Below are positions 7,709 through 15,814 of a stretch of DNA of 36,322 nucleotides, piece after piece (the first letter of the stretch is position 1; each line of letters begins with the position of its first letter). The notes below the pieces were generated by a model, which worked only from the letters and a program-made list of their open reading frames with translations, searched no databases and had not been told where the DNA came from. The DNA comes from JAGOUB01 sp964648045 (lineage in GTDB: Bacteria > Patescibacteriota > Gracilibacteria > Peribacterales > Peribacteraceae): assembly GCA_964648045.1 (NCBI GenBank), contig CAZYNU010000008.1, positions 1 through 36,322 of the forward strand, in the 5' to 3' direction. Position numbers and translations under genes: made by a program.

Positions 7709-8680
7709 TTAGGCGTGGGAGCGGTTGAGGAACCCGAAGTTCGACTGACTCGTCAGGCCGAAAGCAGCCGCCAATGCCGCCAGTAGCGGCAGCGCGAGAA
7801 GGGCGATGCCGAGTGTGATCGGCCCCAACTGCTCCAGGGCTGGCAGCAACGAGAGCGCCACGGCCGAGACGAATTGGCTCTGGCTAGCGGCGGGGAGCAG
7901 TGACGGCAGGGCAAAAACCAGTCCCACGAGCAATCCGGATGCCACCGTCAGCCCCCCGAGTAGGATCAGCATTGTCTCGGTCCACAGGGGGACGAAAATG
8001 TCGCTCGGGGCGGCGCCCAAAAGCATCTGTGTTTGGGTATCGGCGCTGCGCTGGAGTACGCGGCGGTGCAGTAGCGACACTAGCGCCAGGAGGAGTACGG
8101 CGGCCGCTACGGCCACAATACCTAAGGCAGCGTCGCTGCCTGCTTGTGTCACTTGCAGTACTTCACTTAGTTGCGCTTGGCGGGCCGCGGCTGCAGCGAC
8201 GAACTCGGGGGCTACCACTCCCTGCCAGCGTGCATCTTGCAAGAGCGCCATGGCCGCAGGGTAGGCATCGGATGAGGCGAGTGTGACGGCGATGGAGTCG
8301 GGGAAGGGGTTTTGCAGACCGAAGGCGTCGATGAACGAGACCACGGTTGGATCTTCGCGGCGGACGGCCAGATATGCCTGATCTTTCGTGGTCAGTACCG
8401 CGGCCGACACGCCCGGCAGATCAAGGAGGGCGCGGTGCAATGCCTGCACTTGCGCACTCTCGGCGCCGCGTTCCATTTGCAATTGCAGAGTGGCGCCGGT
8501 GCGCAGCAGGTCGCTCGCCGTGCGCACTGCCAAGAATCCTAGCAATAGCGCGCCGAGCAGCGTGAAGAGGCCGGCAACCGCCAGCATGCTGCTGAGAACC
8601 CGTCCTTCACGGCCAAGCGTTCGTAGTCCGCGGTGGACCGCGCGCTGGAACTGCAGGGAGCCTGAAACTCGTCCGCTCAT
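7709..8680 (-). CDS. FtsX-like permease
   Basis: A 323-residue membrane protein with the FtsX plan: one N-terminal membrane segment (about 28-50), an extracytoplasmic loop containing LPGVSAAVLTTKDQAYLAVRR and the DSIAVTL region typical of FtsX ECD, then three C-terminal segments. FtsX pairs with the ATPase FtsE to activate peptidoglycan hydrolases at division. No FtsE is encoded in the window. The start ATG at 8680 is chosen because TATACT lies 7 nt upstream and the upstream in-frame extension is not FtsX-like. Confidence 0.8.
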   Translation of the reverse strand: MSGRVSGSLQFQRAVHRGLRTLGREGRVLSSMLAVAGLFTLLGALLLGFLAVRTASDLLRTGATLQLQMERGAESAQVQALHRALLDLPGVSAAVLTTKDQAYLAVRREDPTVVSFIDAFGLQNPFPDSIAVTLASSDAYPAAMALLQDARWQGVVAPEFVAAAAARQAQLSEVLQVTQAGSDAALGIVAVAAAVLLLALVSLLHRRVLQRSADTQTQMLLGAAPSDIFVPLWTETMLILLGGLTVASGLLVGLVFALPSLLPAASQSQFVSAVALSLLPALEQLGPITLGIALLALPLLAALAAAFGLTSQSNFGFLNRSHA

Positions 8681-8747
8681 GGCGCTTAGTATATACCCCG
8701 CTTGCTCTGTCGCAGCGCGATTGGCCGCCAAGTGCTATGCTGGGTCC
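8681..8747. promoter_or_regulatory. Divergent promoter pair, both leaderless layout
   Basis: Leftward: TATACT at 8693-8688, 7 nt before the ATG at 8680. Rightward: TGCTATGCT (extended -10, hexamer 8736-8741), 6 nt before the ATG at 8748. The whole 67-bp spacer is therefore occupied by two promoters and no 5' UTR. Confidence 0.65.
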
Positions 8748-9080
8748 ATGCGACTTGCCCGTGTGCTCCCGGCTCTCGCGCTTGCCGTCCTTCCGGTGGC
8801 GGCCTCCGCGCAGCGCACACTAACGGTGAATTTGGGCACGAATCAGACGCTGGCCGAGGTGGTGGAGAATGTCATCACATTCATGGCGCGCTCGGTGGGA
8901 ATCGTGAGCGCGGCACTCGTGATTGTGGGCGCCTTTATGATTGTCGCCTCCCGCGGCGAAGACGCGCTAAAGAACCGCGGCAAGGATCTGATTGTCTATT
9001 CGCTGATTGGCATGGCGATCGTGCTGGGCGCGGCCGCTATTCTGCGCATGACATTCTTCGTCATTTACTCCGCTACCTAA
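8748..9080 (+). CDS. Small secreted two-TM protein, TrbC/VirB2 pilin-like
   Basis: A 110-residue protein. Residues 1-21 form a signal peptide ending at ASAQ, followed by a short polar stretch and two membrane segments (about 44-66 and 82-106) separated by a charged loop (SRGEDALKNRGKD). This is the plan of TrbC/VirB2-type pilin precursors, and similar small proteins are commonly annotated as pilin in CPR genomes. The identity rests on topology rather than a diagnostic motif. Its stop codon directly abuts the ATG of the TPR gene, which is in turn coupled to the PBP gene, so it may instead be a cell-wall accessory protein. Confidence 0.6.
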   Translation: MRLARVLPALALAVLPVAASAQRTLTVNLGTNQTLAEVVENVITFMARSVGIVSAALVIVGAFMIVASRGEDALKNRGKDLIVYSLIGMAIVLGAAAILRMTFFVIYSAT

Positions 9081-9707
9081 ATGCCTGACGATTCGTCCGC
9101 ACCGGCGGGGGATTCGGTGTCGGACCGGCTGCAAGCCGCCGCGGCGGCGGCTGATGCAGGTCTCTTTGATGAAGCGTTGGCCACATTGGAGGAGATTCTG
9201 GTGGACGATCCTGGCCACGTCGGCGCACTAGAACAGGTGGCCGAGCATGAATTGGAGCTTGGGCGTTTTGATCGTGCCGAAGCCGCTGCCTCGCAGGCGG
9301 TGGCCTTGGAGCCGACAAGTGCGCTTGGTTTGGCTGCGCTCGGTCAGGTGCGAAGCGAACGTGAACAATGGCCGGAGGCCATCGATAGCTTGCAGCGCGC
9401 CAATAAGCTGCGTAGCAACGACCCCGAAATTCTCCGGCGGCTGGGCTGGGCGCTCTTTCGCGGCGGACAGCGTCCCCAGGGCGTGGTCACCTTAGAGCGA
9501 GCGCTAAATTTGGATGCCGATAACGTCTTTGCCCTCTGCGACCTGGGTGTTGTCTATCTGGAGCTTGGCAACTACGCCAAGTCCAAGGCGCTCTTTAGCC
9601 GCGTACTGCAGCTCGATGCCGAAAACGAGCGGGCGCACGAGTGTTTGGAGACGGTTGAGCGCCTGGAAAAACTCGACGGGAAATCAACCGGAAAGGCTGC
9701 GGAATGA
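9081..9707 (+). CDS. TPR protein
   Basis: A 208-residue protein built of about five TPR repeats from residue 10 to 190 (repeating A-L-x-x-L-G / A-x-x-x-Y/F-x-x-A-L pattern, ending with LELGNYAKSKALFSRVLQLD). No signal peptide is visible, so it is probably cytoplasmic. It starts immediately after the TAA of the pilin-like gene and overlaps the PBP gene by 4 bp (ATGA), which implies translational coupling. It probably scaffolds protein contacts for the wall-synthesis operon. Confidence 0.88.
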   Translation: MPDDSSAPAGDSVSDRLQAAAAAADAGLFDEALATLEEILVDDPGHVGALEQVAEHELELGRFDRAEAAASQAVALEPTSALGLAALGQVRSEREQWPEAIDSLQRANKLRSNDPEILRRLGWALFRGGQRPQGVVTLERALNLDADNVFALCDLGVVYLELGNYAKSKALFSRVLQLDAENERAHECLETVERLEKLDGKSTGKAAE

Positions 9708-12700
9708 CCTCACCGCTGCTACACTTCCGGCCCGTGGCCGGCTTCACCCATTCAACGCTGTCGTCCCATGCCCCGCCCCCTCGGCGGAGGCGCCGCGGCT
9801 TCGACGTGGATGCAGCCAGGCGAAAAGTGCTTGAGGCCTGGCAATGGATCAAGCGTCATCCTTGGCAGATTGGCGGCGGTGTTACCGTGTTGGCGGCCGG
9901 CTATTTGCTGTTGCTCTGGGTCACTTTGCCCGACGTCACCAAAACTCTTTTTGCCGCGCAAAGTACGGTGATCACCGATCGCAACGGCACGGAATTGTAC
10001 CGCCTGTTCAGTGATCAAGATCGCACCTACGTGCCCGACAGCCAAATTCCCGACCTTATGAAGAAGGCGGTCATCGCCATTGAGGACCAACGGTTTGAAA
10101 CCCGCGGCTGTCTCGATGTGCGGGCGCTGGCGCGCGTGGTCGTTACGTTTGGTTCCCGCGGTGGTGCTTCCACCATTACCCGCCAGCTGGCCCGAAACGC
10201 CCTCGACTTGCAGCAGGAGAACATCGTCAGTCGCAAGTTAAAGGAGCTCTTCCTCGGCTGCGAGTTGGAATGGAAATATGGCAAAGAGAAAGTCTTAGAG
10301 TTGTATCTCAACTGGATCCCATTTGGCGCTAACGCGTACGGCATTGAGCAAGCGAGTCAGCGCTTCTTTGGTCAGTCGGCCTCGGGCCTGACGCTTGCCC
10401 AAGCCGCCGCCTTGGCTTCGTTGCCGCAACGTCCGTCGTACTTTGCGCCCTACGGTCCTCGTCGCTACACCGCCGTGTCTGAGTCGGCCCTGGCAAAAAT
10501 TGCCGCCGGCTCGATTACCGACGCCTCGCAACTCAACGACGAAGACATCACCATCGGCTTGCTGGGCAGAAAGGTGGGCACCGGCGCTCATCTCGTCTAC
10601 GTGGGCGGGCGTGCCGACCAGGTATTGGCGAACATGGTCGAATTGGGTTTCATCGATCAAGACCAGCTGATTGCCGCGCGCGATCAGTTTGCAACGCTGG
10701 TGTTCAAATCGACGCGCGAAGACATTCGCGCCCCACACTTCGTGCTGTGGGTGAAGCAGCAGGTGGAGCAGATGCTGGCCAACTCGGCCGACGAGGCGCT
10801 TATCGCTGAGGGCGGCCTGACGGTGGAGACGACGCTCGATTGGAACGTGCAGCTGTTGGCCGAGGAAGCGGTGAAGGACCGCGCTGAGACCAACGTGAAG
10901 CTCTACGGTGCACATAACGCCGCGCTCGTTGCGCTCGATCCCGATACGCGCGAAGTGTTGGCCTACGTGGGCAATGCCGATTACAACGACGACGAGCACG
11001 ACGGTAAGGTGGACATGGCTCGCGCCGCGTTGCAGCCCGGCTCCAGCTTTAAGCCGATCGTCTTTGCGGCCGCATTCCGCGCCGGTTTTGGACCGGGCAC
11101 GGTGCTGCATGATCTGCCCATCACCCTCGGTGCCTACCGCCCGCAGAACTTCGACGCCCAGTACTGGGGCCTCATGACCGCCCGCCAGGCGCTCGGCTCG
11201 TCGCGCAATATCCCAGCCATCAAAGCCTACTACCTGGCCGGCGAAGAAGACCCTATCCTGGCCCTCACAGCCGATCTTGGCGCTCCCACCGCGCGTGAGC
11301 GTAAGCCTGCCCAGGGCTATGGCCCGGCGCTCGCTCTTGGTGCAGCCGAGATGCCGCTCCTTGAAATTACCCAAGCCTTCGCATCTATCGCTGATGGTGG
11401 CCAGGCGAAGCCAATTGTCACGATTCGCCGCATTACCGATCGCAGCGGCAACCTGTTGCCGTGTCCCATCTGTCGCACCGAGCCGGTACCCGGCGAACAG
11501 GTGCTTGATGCCCGCATTGCCTATCAAATCACGTCAATTTTGAGCGACAACGGCGCTCGTCCAACCGAATTTTGGCGCGCCGCGCTGACGGTGGCGGGTT
11601 CGCCGGCGGCGGCCAAGACGGGCACGAGTAATCAATGCCTGAAGACCGACGACGACGGCAATTGCCAAGAGCGTCGCCCGGGCAACGTGTGGACCATCGG
11701 CTACACACCCAAGCTTGTGGCTGGCGTGTGGGTGGGCAATGCCGACTACACCGCCCTTTCGCCCAGCGCCGACGGTCTGAACGTGGCGGCGCCCATTTGG
11801 CAGCAATTCCTCTCTTCGGCCAACGCCAAGGTGGAGGGGCCATCCACTTTCGTGCAACCCGAGGGTTTGGTGACGGTGCTGGCCTCGGGGCTGTCGGGCG
11901 ATCTGCCTAGCGATTGTACCCCCGTCGAGCTGCGCAAGCCGGAACTCTTCCTGTCCGAGCGGGCTCCGACCCAGCTGGATACCGCCTGCGTATCGGTGGC
12001 GATCGATCGAGTAACGCAGACGCTCGCGTCGCCGCTCTGTCCGCCAGAGGCAGCTGAAACTGGCAGCTTCCTTGTGCCGCAGTCCGTCCTCTCTAGCCGC
12101 TTCCCGCAGTGGCTGCAATCGGTCGCAGACTGGGCGGCTGGCACCGGTGCCACCTTGCCGCGCGTGCCTACCGAGACGTGTGATGCCAGCAAGACGCCCG
12201 GTCGCCTGCAGAAGCCCGTCATTCGCATTTTGTCGCCCGCCGATGGCGATATGGCCAGTGCGCCCACCTTCCGCATTCGCCTCGATGTCGAGACTGCCTC
12301 GCCTATCCGCGAGGTGCATGCCACTGTGAACGGCAGGCCTGTGCTCGATGAAACGAGTGCGCCTTTCACGTACACCGCTCGTCTACCCCGGTCATTCGAC
12401 CTGGCGGGTGTCCACACTCTGGAAGTCCGTGTCCTCGATCGCTTCTACAACGTGGCCACCGCCACTGCGCAGATTCGCTTCGGCCAAGACGACGGCGCGC
12501 CGTCGGTGCGCATCCTCTCGCCCGAGCCGGAGGCAACGTTCGCCCCCGACGCTGAGGTGACCGTGACGGCTGACGCCACCGAGAATGAGGGCGCCCTCAA
12601 GAGCGTGAAGTTCTACTTCGACCAGCAGCTCATCACCTCGCGACCGCGCGCCCCGTTCGAGGCGACCATCCCCCTGAAGGACTACTCGCCCGGCCGCCAC

Positions 12701-12835
12701 CGCCTGCGCGTGACCGCCGAGGACAGTGCCGGCAACCTCTCGGAGGACGTGGTAAACATCGTCATCGCCGCGCCGGCGTCATCTTCGTCTAGTGCCCTAT
12801 CGCAGCCGGAAATCATCATTCCTGTGGGTGATTGA
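9704..12835 (+). CDS. Class A penicillin-binding protein (PBP1-type) with C-terminal Ig-like domains
   Basis: A bifunctional peptidoglycan polymerase and crosslinker of 1043 residues. The N-terminal cytosolic tail is Arg-rich, and a membrane anchor lies at about 55-73. The GT51 domain includes the catalytic Glu in AIEDQRF (E127) and GASTITRQLARN. The transpeptidase motifs are SSFK (S447, K450), SRN (500-502) and KTG (638-640). The GT51 motif reads ETRGCLD where most PBPs have a His before Gly. Residues about 840-1035 form two Ig-like modules, each beginning with an ILSP motif, an extension beyond ordinary PBP1A length. It overlaps the TPR gene by 4 bp and ends the operon; no terminator is evident. 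Confidence 0.95.
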   Translation: MTSPLLHFRPVAGFTHSTLSSHAPPPRRRRRGFDVDAARRKVLEAWQWIKRHPWQIGGGVTVLAAGYLLLLWVTLPDVTKTLFAAQSTVITDRNGTELYRLFSDQDRTYVPDSQIPDLMKKAVIAIEDQRFETRGCLDVRALARVVVTFGSRGGASTITRQLARNALDLQQENIVSRKLKELFLGCELEWKYGKEKVLELYLNWIPFGANAYGIEQASQRFFGQSASGLTLAQAAALASLPQRPSYFAPYGPRRYTAVSESALAKIAAGSITDASQLNDEDITIGLLGRKVGTGAHLVYVGGRADQVLANMVELGFIDQDQLIAARDQFATLVFKSTREDIRAPHFVLWVKQQVEQMLANSADEALIAEGGLTVETTLDWNVQLLAEEAVKDRAETNVKLYGAHNAALVALDPDTREVLAYVGNADYNDDEHDGKVDMARAALQPGSSFKPIVFAAAFRAGFGPGTVLHDLPITLGAYRPQNFDAQYWGLMTARQALGSSRNIPAIKAYYLAGEEDPILALTADLGAPTARERKPAQGYGPALALGAAEMPLLEITQAFASIADGGQAKPIVTIRRITDRSGNLLPCPICRTEPVPGEQVLDARIAYQITSILSDNGARPTEFWRAALTVAGSPAAAKTGTSNQCLKTDDDGNCQERRPGNVWTIGYTPKLVAGVWVGNADYTALSPSADGLNVAAPIWQQFLSSANAKVEGPSTFVQPEGLVTVLASGLSGDLPSDCTPVELRKPELFLSERAPTQLDTACVSVAIDRVTQTLASPLCPPEAAETGSFLVPQSVLSSRFPQWLQSVADWAAGTGATLPRVPTETCDASKTPGRLQKPVIRILSPADGDMASAPTFRIRLDVETASPIREVHATVNGRPVLDETSAPFTYTARLPRSFDLAGVHTLEVRVLDRFYNVATATAQIRFGQDDGAPSVRILSPEPEATFAPDAEVTVTADATENEGALKSVKFYFDQQLITSRPRAPFEATIPLKDYSPGRHRLRVTAEDSAGNLSEDVVNIVIAAPASSSSSALSQPEIIIPVGD

Positions 12836-12842
12836 GTGTTTA

Positions 12843-12870
12843 TTGACAAATACTATATATATTGTATTTT
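12843..12870 (+). promoter_or_regulatory. Sigma70-type promoter of first orphan gene
   Basis: TTGACA at 12843-12848, a 16-nt spacer, and TATTTT at 12865-12870 preceded by TG. The block is very AT-rich compared with its surroundings. The transcript would start near 12877, giving a leader of about 50 nt. Confidence 0.65.
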
Positions 12871-12926
12871 GTGTTTAGTCCATTCGCCCGTTCCTTTGCA
12901 ACAAGGTCGATTGAGTCGAGGTTCGA

Positions 12927-13385
12927 ATGTCTCAGTTCAAGTGCCTGGATGCCATCCGTGAGCCGCTCTGCCAGACCACCCAGCAGCGTTTCAGCTGGGA
13001 GCAGTACATCCTTCAGCAGCAAGAGCTGCTGAAGACCAGTAAGTTTCCCGAGCTTGTCCGACGTCGTCTGGAGCTCGCCCAGCGGGCTATCAAGGTGATG
13101 GGTCGCAGCCCCATTCTGTGCCTGCTTATGAGTGCGACGTTTTCACAGCCCCAGGGCGGCGATCTGCGCGGGTTTCTGCTCGATGTCACCGCAGCCCAGA
13201 TCGCGAATATTATCCTGCACGGTGCCTGGCCCCACTCCGTCGCCATGGAGATCATTCGGGCGGCTCGTGACTATGAGCTGTTTTACTCCACCCGACTGGC
13301 AGGCGACACGGATTCCTCCGTCGGCATTCACCGGGAGGTGGCAGCGTACGTCAAGGCGTGGCTCCTCACGATGCATTCGGCCTGA
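12927..13385 (+). CDS. Uncharacterised orphan protein 1
   Basis: Not recognised. A 152-residue, mostly helical, soluble protein with no signal peptide or membrane segment. The N-terminus is Gln-rich (QTTQQRF, QQQELL), followed by a basic helix (VRRRLELAQRAIKVMG) and a helical C-terminal half. The ATG has a clear Shine-Dalgarno (GAGG at 12918-12921, 5-nt spacing), which is rare in this window. It has its own promoter and terminator, so it is a monocistronic unit. The codon usage looks chromosomal. Confidence 0.75.
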   Translation: MSQFKCLDAIREPLCQTTQQRFSWEQYILQQQELLKTSKFPELVRRRLELAQRAIKVMGRSPILCLLMSATFSQPQGGDLRGFLLDVTAAQIANIILHGAWPHSVAMEIIRAARDYELFYSTRLAGDTDSSVGIHREVAAYVKAWLLTMHSA

Positions 13386-13401
13386 ACTTCGGTTCGGCCA
13401 C

Positions 13402-13433
13402 CCGCCGCTCTCCCACAAGGAGGGCGGTTTTTT
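13402..13433 (+). terminator. Rho-independent terminator of orphan gene 1
   Basis: CCGCC at 13402-13406 pairs with GGCGG at 13423-13427 and CTCC at 13410-13413 with GGAG at 13419-13422, loop CACAA, followed by six T. Confidence 0.8.
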
Positions 13434-13445
13434 CTTTCAAAAGGA

Positions 13446-13474
13446 TTGAGCGTCTATCGGCGTGCCCCTACCAT
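13446..13474 (+). promoter_or_regulatory. Promoter of second orphan gene
   Basis: TTGAGC at 13446-13451, a 17-nt spacer, TACCAT at 13469-13474. The transcript would start near 13481 and carry a leader of about 34 nt to the ATG at 13515. The spacing is ideal although the hexamers are moderate. Confidence 0.5.
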
Positions 13475-13514
13475 CGTTCCAGCCCGTTTTTTCACAACGT
13501 TTGGGAATCTGTTC

Positions 13515-14012
13515 ATGTTCGATGTTCTTGAGCGACTCCGGCCCCGCTTGGCCGAGTTGCATGTGGATTGGTCTGCGCACTTCGCCGGAAAGTTGACCTC
13601 GCCCCTACTGGCAATGCCCTCAGAGAAGGCCGGTGTCATCCGTGCGTTGCTAGCCTCCCTGATAGCGGTCGATCGATTCGGCCCCCGACCGAATCTTGAC
13701 GAGCTCTATCAGGCGTTCGTTTCGTACAACCAACGACGGCGCCTCCATGTTCCCGATAGCGAACGGCGCATGATGGAGTGGGCCGTCGTCGATGTGTTTG
13801 TCCGCACTCTGGAATCTGCCCTTTGGAACAGCTGGGCCGATGAGCACTTCGATGCCGTCGATACGGCCGCGCAAGAGTTCGACGCCCAGAATGCGCGAGC
13901 GCAGACGGAACCGATCGGCTTCACGGAAGGAGATATGGAAGCGCTGGATGAGGTCACCATTGCCCAGATCACTATCGAAATCTTCCTCGAGGCCTGGCTC
14001 TACCAGATCTGA
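13515..14012 (+). CDS. Uncharacterised orphan protein 2
   Basis: Not recognised. A 165-residue, acidic, helical soluble protein. The start ATG at 13515 is chosen because the reading frame upstream runs through the promoter; only a weak purine stretch (GGGAA, 8-nt spacing) precedes it. A central block YNQRRRLHVPDSERRMMEW is followed by a helix with RTLESALWNSW, and the C-terminal part is Asp/Glu-rich. A loosely similar stretch (NRHSLRLPTDRSRANMF) occurs in the 99-residue protein at 15515; this is a by-eye hint only. It is flanked by its own promoter and terminator. Confidence 0.72.
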   Translation: MFDVLERLRPRLAELHVDWSAHFAGKLTSPLLAMPSEKAGVIRALLASLIAVDRFGPRPNLDELYQAFVSYNQRRRLHVPDSERRMMEWAVVDVFVRTLESALWNSWADEHFDAVDTAAQEFDAQNARAQTEPIGFTEGDMEALDEVTIAQITIEIFLEAWLYQI

Positions 14013-14042
14013 GCCGATGATTTTTTGAACAACGCACCCTCA

Positions 14043-14070
14043 TGCCCTCCTTCGGGAGGGCGTATTTTTT
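14043..14070 (+). terminator. Rho-independent terminator of orphan gene 2
   Basis: GCCCTCC at 14044-14050 pairs perfectly with GGAGGGC at 14055-14061 around a TTCG tetraloop, followed after a few bases by six T. Confidence 0.85.
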
Positions 14071-14083
14071 ATGAGTGCATAAT

Positions 14084-14111
14084 TTGACAAAATAATCATT
14101 AGTTTTACTAT
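14084..14111 (+). promoter_or_regulatory. Promoter of third orphan gene
   Basis: TTGACA at 14084-14089 with TACTAT at 14106-14111 (16-nt spacer); TATATA and TATACA just downstream are alternative -10 choices. Like the first orphan promoter it is an AT-rich island in GC-rich DNA. Confidence 0.6.
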
Positions 14112-14166
14112 ATACACAGCCCTTTCGCCGATCTTTCTATCAGTCTGACCGAGTTTGAGGTGGGAA

Positions 14167-14649
14167 GTGTCCCAACGTCATCGTCTGTTCGCGGTCCTCG
14201 ACGGAGACCGTGCTGTGCTAAACAACGTTCCGTTTTCCTGGGAGAAGGTGCTCATCTCGGAGTGTGTCACCGTGGTCGAGATGTTCAGGGATGGCGAGGA
14301 GGAGATGGCTTCGTGTGTGCTGCCCCAGCTGCAGCAGCACATCAGCATGGCACTCGCCGCGGGTGTCCATTGCCCGCTCGGTACCGTCCTGGACATGATT
14401 CGCGACGAGCGGGACATCGGGTTGAAGCAGATGCGGATCCTCGCCTGCCTGATGCATCTGAGTTACGACATCTTTCATGAGAGTCATATCCCGAAGCAGC
14501 TCCGTCGGGCCATCCTGCAAGCCGCGGTCGGCTACTGGCCCGATGCGACTCCCGAAAGCCAGGAAGATGGCCGTGCGCACATGCGCAACATGGCTCCCGG
14601 CGCGGAGGCTGTCTGGGCCTACCTGCGAGACTGGACGCTCTCACTGTAA
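14167..14649 (+). CDS. Uncharacterised orphan protein 3
   Basis: Not recognised. A 160-residue protein without signal peptide or membrane segments. The GTG at 14167 is preferred over an upstream TTG because GAGG (14157-14160) lies 6 nt before it and it yields an MSQ start like orphan protein 1. A short beta-prone N-terminus (RHRLFAVLDGDR) is followed by helices; the end is Trp-rich (WAYLRDW). The segment IPKQLRRAILQAAVGY weakly resembles WPHSVAMEIIRAARDY of orphan 1, suggesting but not proving a common fold. It has its own promoter and terminator. Confidence 0.72.
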   Translation: MSQRHRLFAVLDGDRAVLNNVPFSWEKVLISECVTVVEMFRDGEEEMASCVLPQLQQHISMALAAGVHCPLGTVLDMIRDERDIGLKQMRILACLMHLSYDIFHESHIPKQLRRAILQAAVGYWPDATPESQEDGRAHMRNMAPGAEAVWAYLRDWTLSL

Positions 14650-14650
14650 T

Positions 14651-14692
14651 GCCTGAAAGATCAGGCACGCCGCACCTACGGGTGCGGTTTTT
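14651..14692 (+). terminator. Double-hairpin terminator of orphan gene 3
   Basis: GCCTGA/TCAGGC (14651-14666, loop AAGA) is followed by CCGCACC/GGTGCGG (14670-14687, loop TACG) and a T-rich tract. It ends next to the stop of the convergent yebC gene. Confidence 0.85.
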
Positions 14693-14693
14693 C

Positions 14694-15455
14694 TTACGCC
14701 TCCAATCCCTTCAGCGCCGCCTCCGAAAACTCGGCGTTGTGGAACACTTCCGAGACGTCGTCATCGGCCTCCACCGCCTCCACGAAGGCGGCCAGTTTTT
14801 TGGCCGTGTCTGCGTCGTTCACCGCGGTTTTTTGCGTGGGCATGAGGCGCTGTCCTGAGGCGGACACCTCGAAGCCGTTCTTCTTCAAAAAATCGCGGAT
14901 GGCCGGCCAGTCGGCCGGGCCGGTGGTGACGGTGAGCGTCTCGCCCTGCAGATCCACGTCCTCGGCGCCGAAGTCGATCAGTTCGAGTTCCATCTCTTCC
15001 AGCCCCGCGGGCGAGAGGTTCGGCTTGCTTGCCTCCACGAAGCCCTTGCGTTGAAACATCCAGGCGACGGCGCCGCTCTCGGCCCAGGTGCCTCCGGCCT
15101 TGCTGATGGCAAGCTTGAGATTGGAGAGGGTGCGGTTCTTGTTGTCGGTCAGGCACTCCACCAGGCAGGCCACCCCGCCCGGGGCGTAGGCGGCGTACGT
15201 TTCCTCTTCGATGGCGGCCGCACCCTTGAGGGCGCCGGTGCCCTTCTGAATAGCGCGATCGATGTTGGCGTTTGGGACATTGTCGGCCTTGGCATTATCG
15301 ATGGCCGTGCGCAGGCCGGGATTCATGTCGGCATCGCCGCCGCCGCGCGCCGCCATCTCAATGAGCTTGGCATGGCGCGTGTAGACCTTGCCGCGCTTGG
15401 CGTCCTCGGCGGTCTTCTTCACCCGGATGTTGTGCCACTTGGAATGTCCTGACAT
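14694..15455 (-). CDS. yebC: YebC/PmpR family protein (TACO1-like)
   Basis: A 253-residue protein of normal family length. It begins with the diagnostic MSGHSKWHNI and RVKKTAEDAKRGK motifs and continues with ARGGGDADMNPGLRTAID and the PGGVACLVECLTDNKNRT segment. The family acts as a transcriptional regulator or, in newer work, as a factor relieving ribosome stalling. TGCTACACT, an extended -10, lies 9 nt upstream of the ATG, so the leader is at most a few nt. It is divergent from the 99-residue gene at 15515. Confidence 0.97.
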   Translation of the reverse strand: MSGHSKWHNIRVKKTAEDAKRGKVYTRHAKLIEMAARGGGDADMNPGLRTAIDNAKADNVPNANIDRAIQKGTGALKGAAAIEEETYAAYAPGGVACLVECLTDNKNRTLSNLKLAISKAGGTWAESGAVAWMFQRKGFVEASKPNLSPAGLEEMELELIDFGAEDVDLQGETLTVTTGPADWPAIRDFLKKNGFEVSASGQRLMPTQKTAVNDADTAKKLAAFVEAVEADDDVSEVFHNAEFSEAALKGLEA

Positions 15456-15514
15456 AGCCCGGAGAGTGTAGCACTCTGTACAACCGCGCTGCGGGCGGTA
15501 TTCTCCGCTTCCCT
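15456..15514. promoter_or_regulatory. Divergent promoters, yebC and the 15515 gene
   Basis: Leftward: TGCTACACT (hexamer 15470-15465) 9 nt before the yebC ATG. Rightward: TATTCT at 15499-15504, 10 nt before the ATG at 15515. Both predict 5' UTRs of only a few nt. Confidence 0.5.
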
Positions 15515-15814
15515 ATGACTCACGGACCCGACTCTGCTCCTGTCCCACCCGATGCCTCTTCGATGCGGTACCAGAACGTTGTCGATGGTTTTCATGTCAG
15601 CGACATCGCCGATGTGGTCATCGACTATTTTGAGAACCGCCACTCGCTCCGGTTGCCCACGGACCGCAGTCGGGCGAATATGTTCGCCGAGTCTATCCGT
15701 CGGCTTATCGAGAGCGATCCTACGTATCGCGTCATTGTCATCACGGCCGACGTTATTCGTGAGGCGCTTGTCGCCGTCATTCATCAGTCTCGTTCAAGCA
15801 CTAAAACCGAGTAA
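15515..15814 (+). CDS. Uncharacterised 99-residue protein
   Basis: Not recognised. The N-terminus is Pro/Asp-rich and probably disordered, followed by three helices: VSDIADVVIDYFENR, a basic RSRANMFAESIRRLIES and DVIREALVAVIHQS. No membrane segment is present. The size and charge pattern would suit a small DNA- or protein-binding factor, which is inference. Its 3' end overlaps the convergent folA gene by 31 bp. A -10 hexamer 10 nt upstream supports the ATG. Confidence 0.65.
   Translation: MTHGPDSAPVPPDASSMRYQNVVDGFHVSDIADVVIDYFENRHSLRLPTDRSRANMFAESIRRLIESDPTYRVIVITADVIREALVAVIHQSRSSTKTE

Noticed and set aside
10295..11527. A 410-codon open frame antisense to the PBP gene
   Set aside because: It is the complement of a well-supported transpeptidase coding region with clear SxxK, SxN and KTG motifs; long antisense frames are expected at this GC content.
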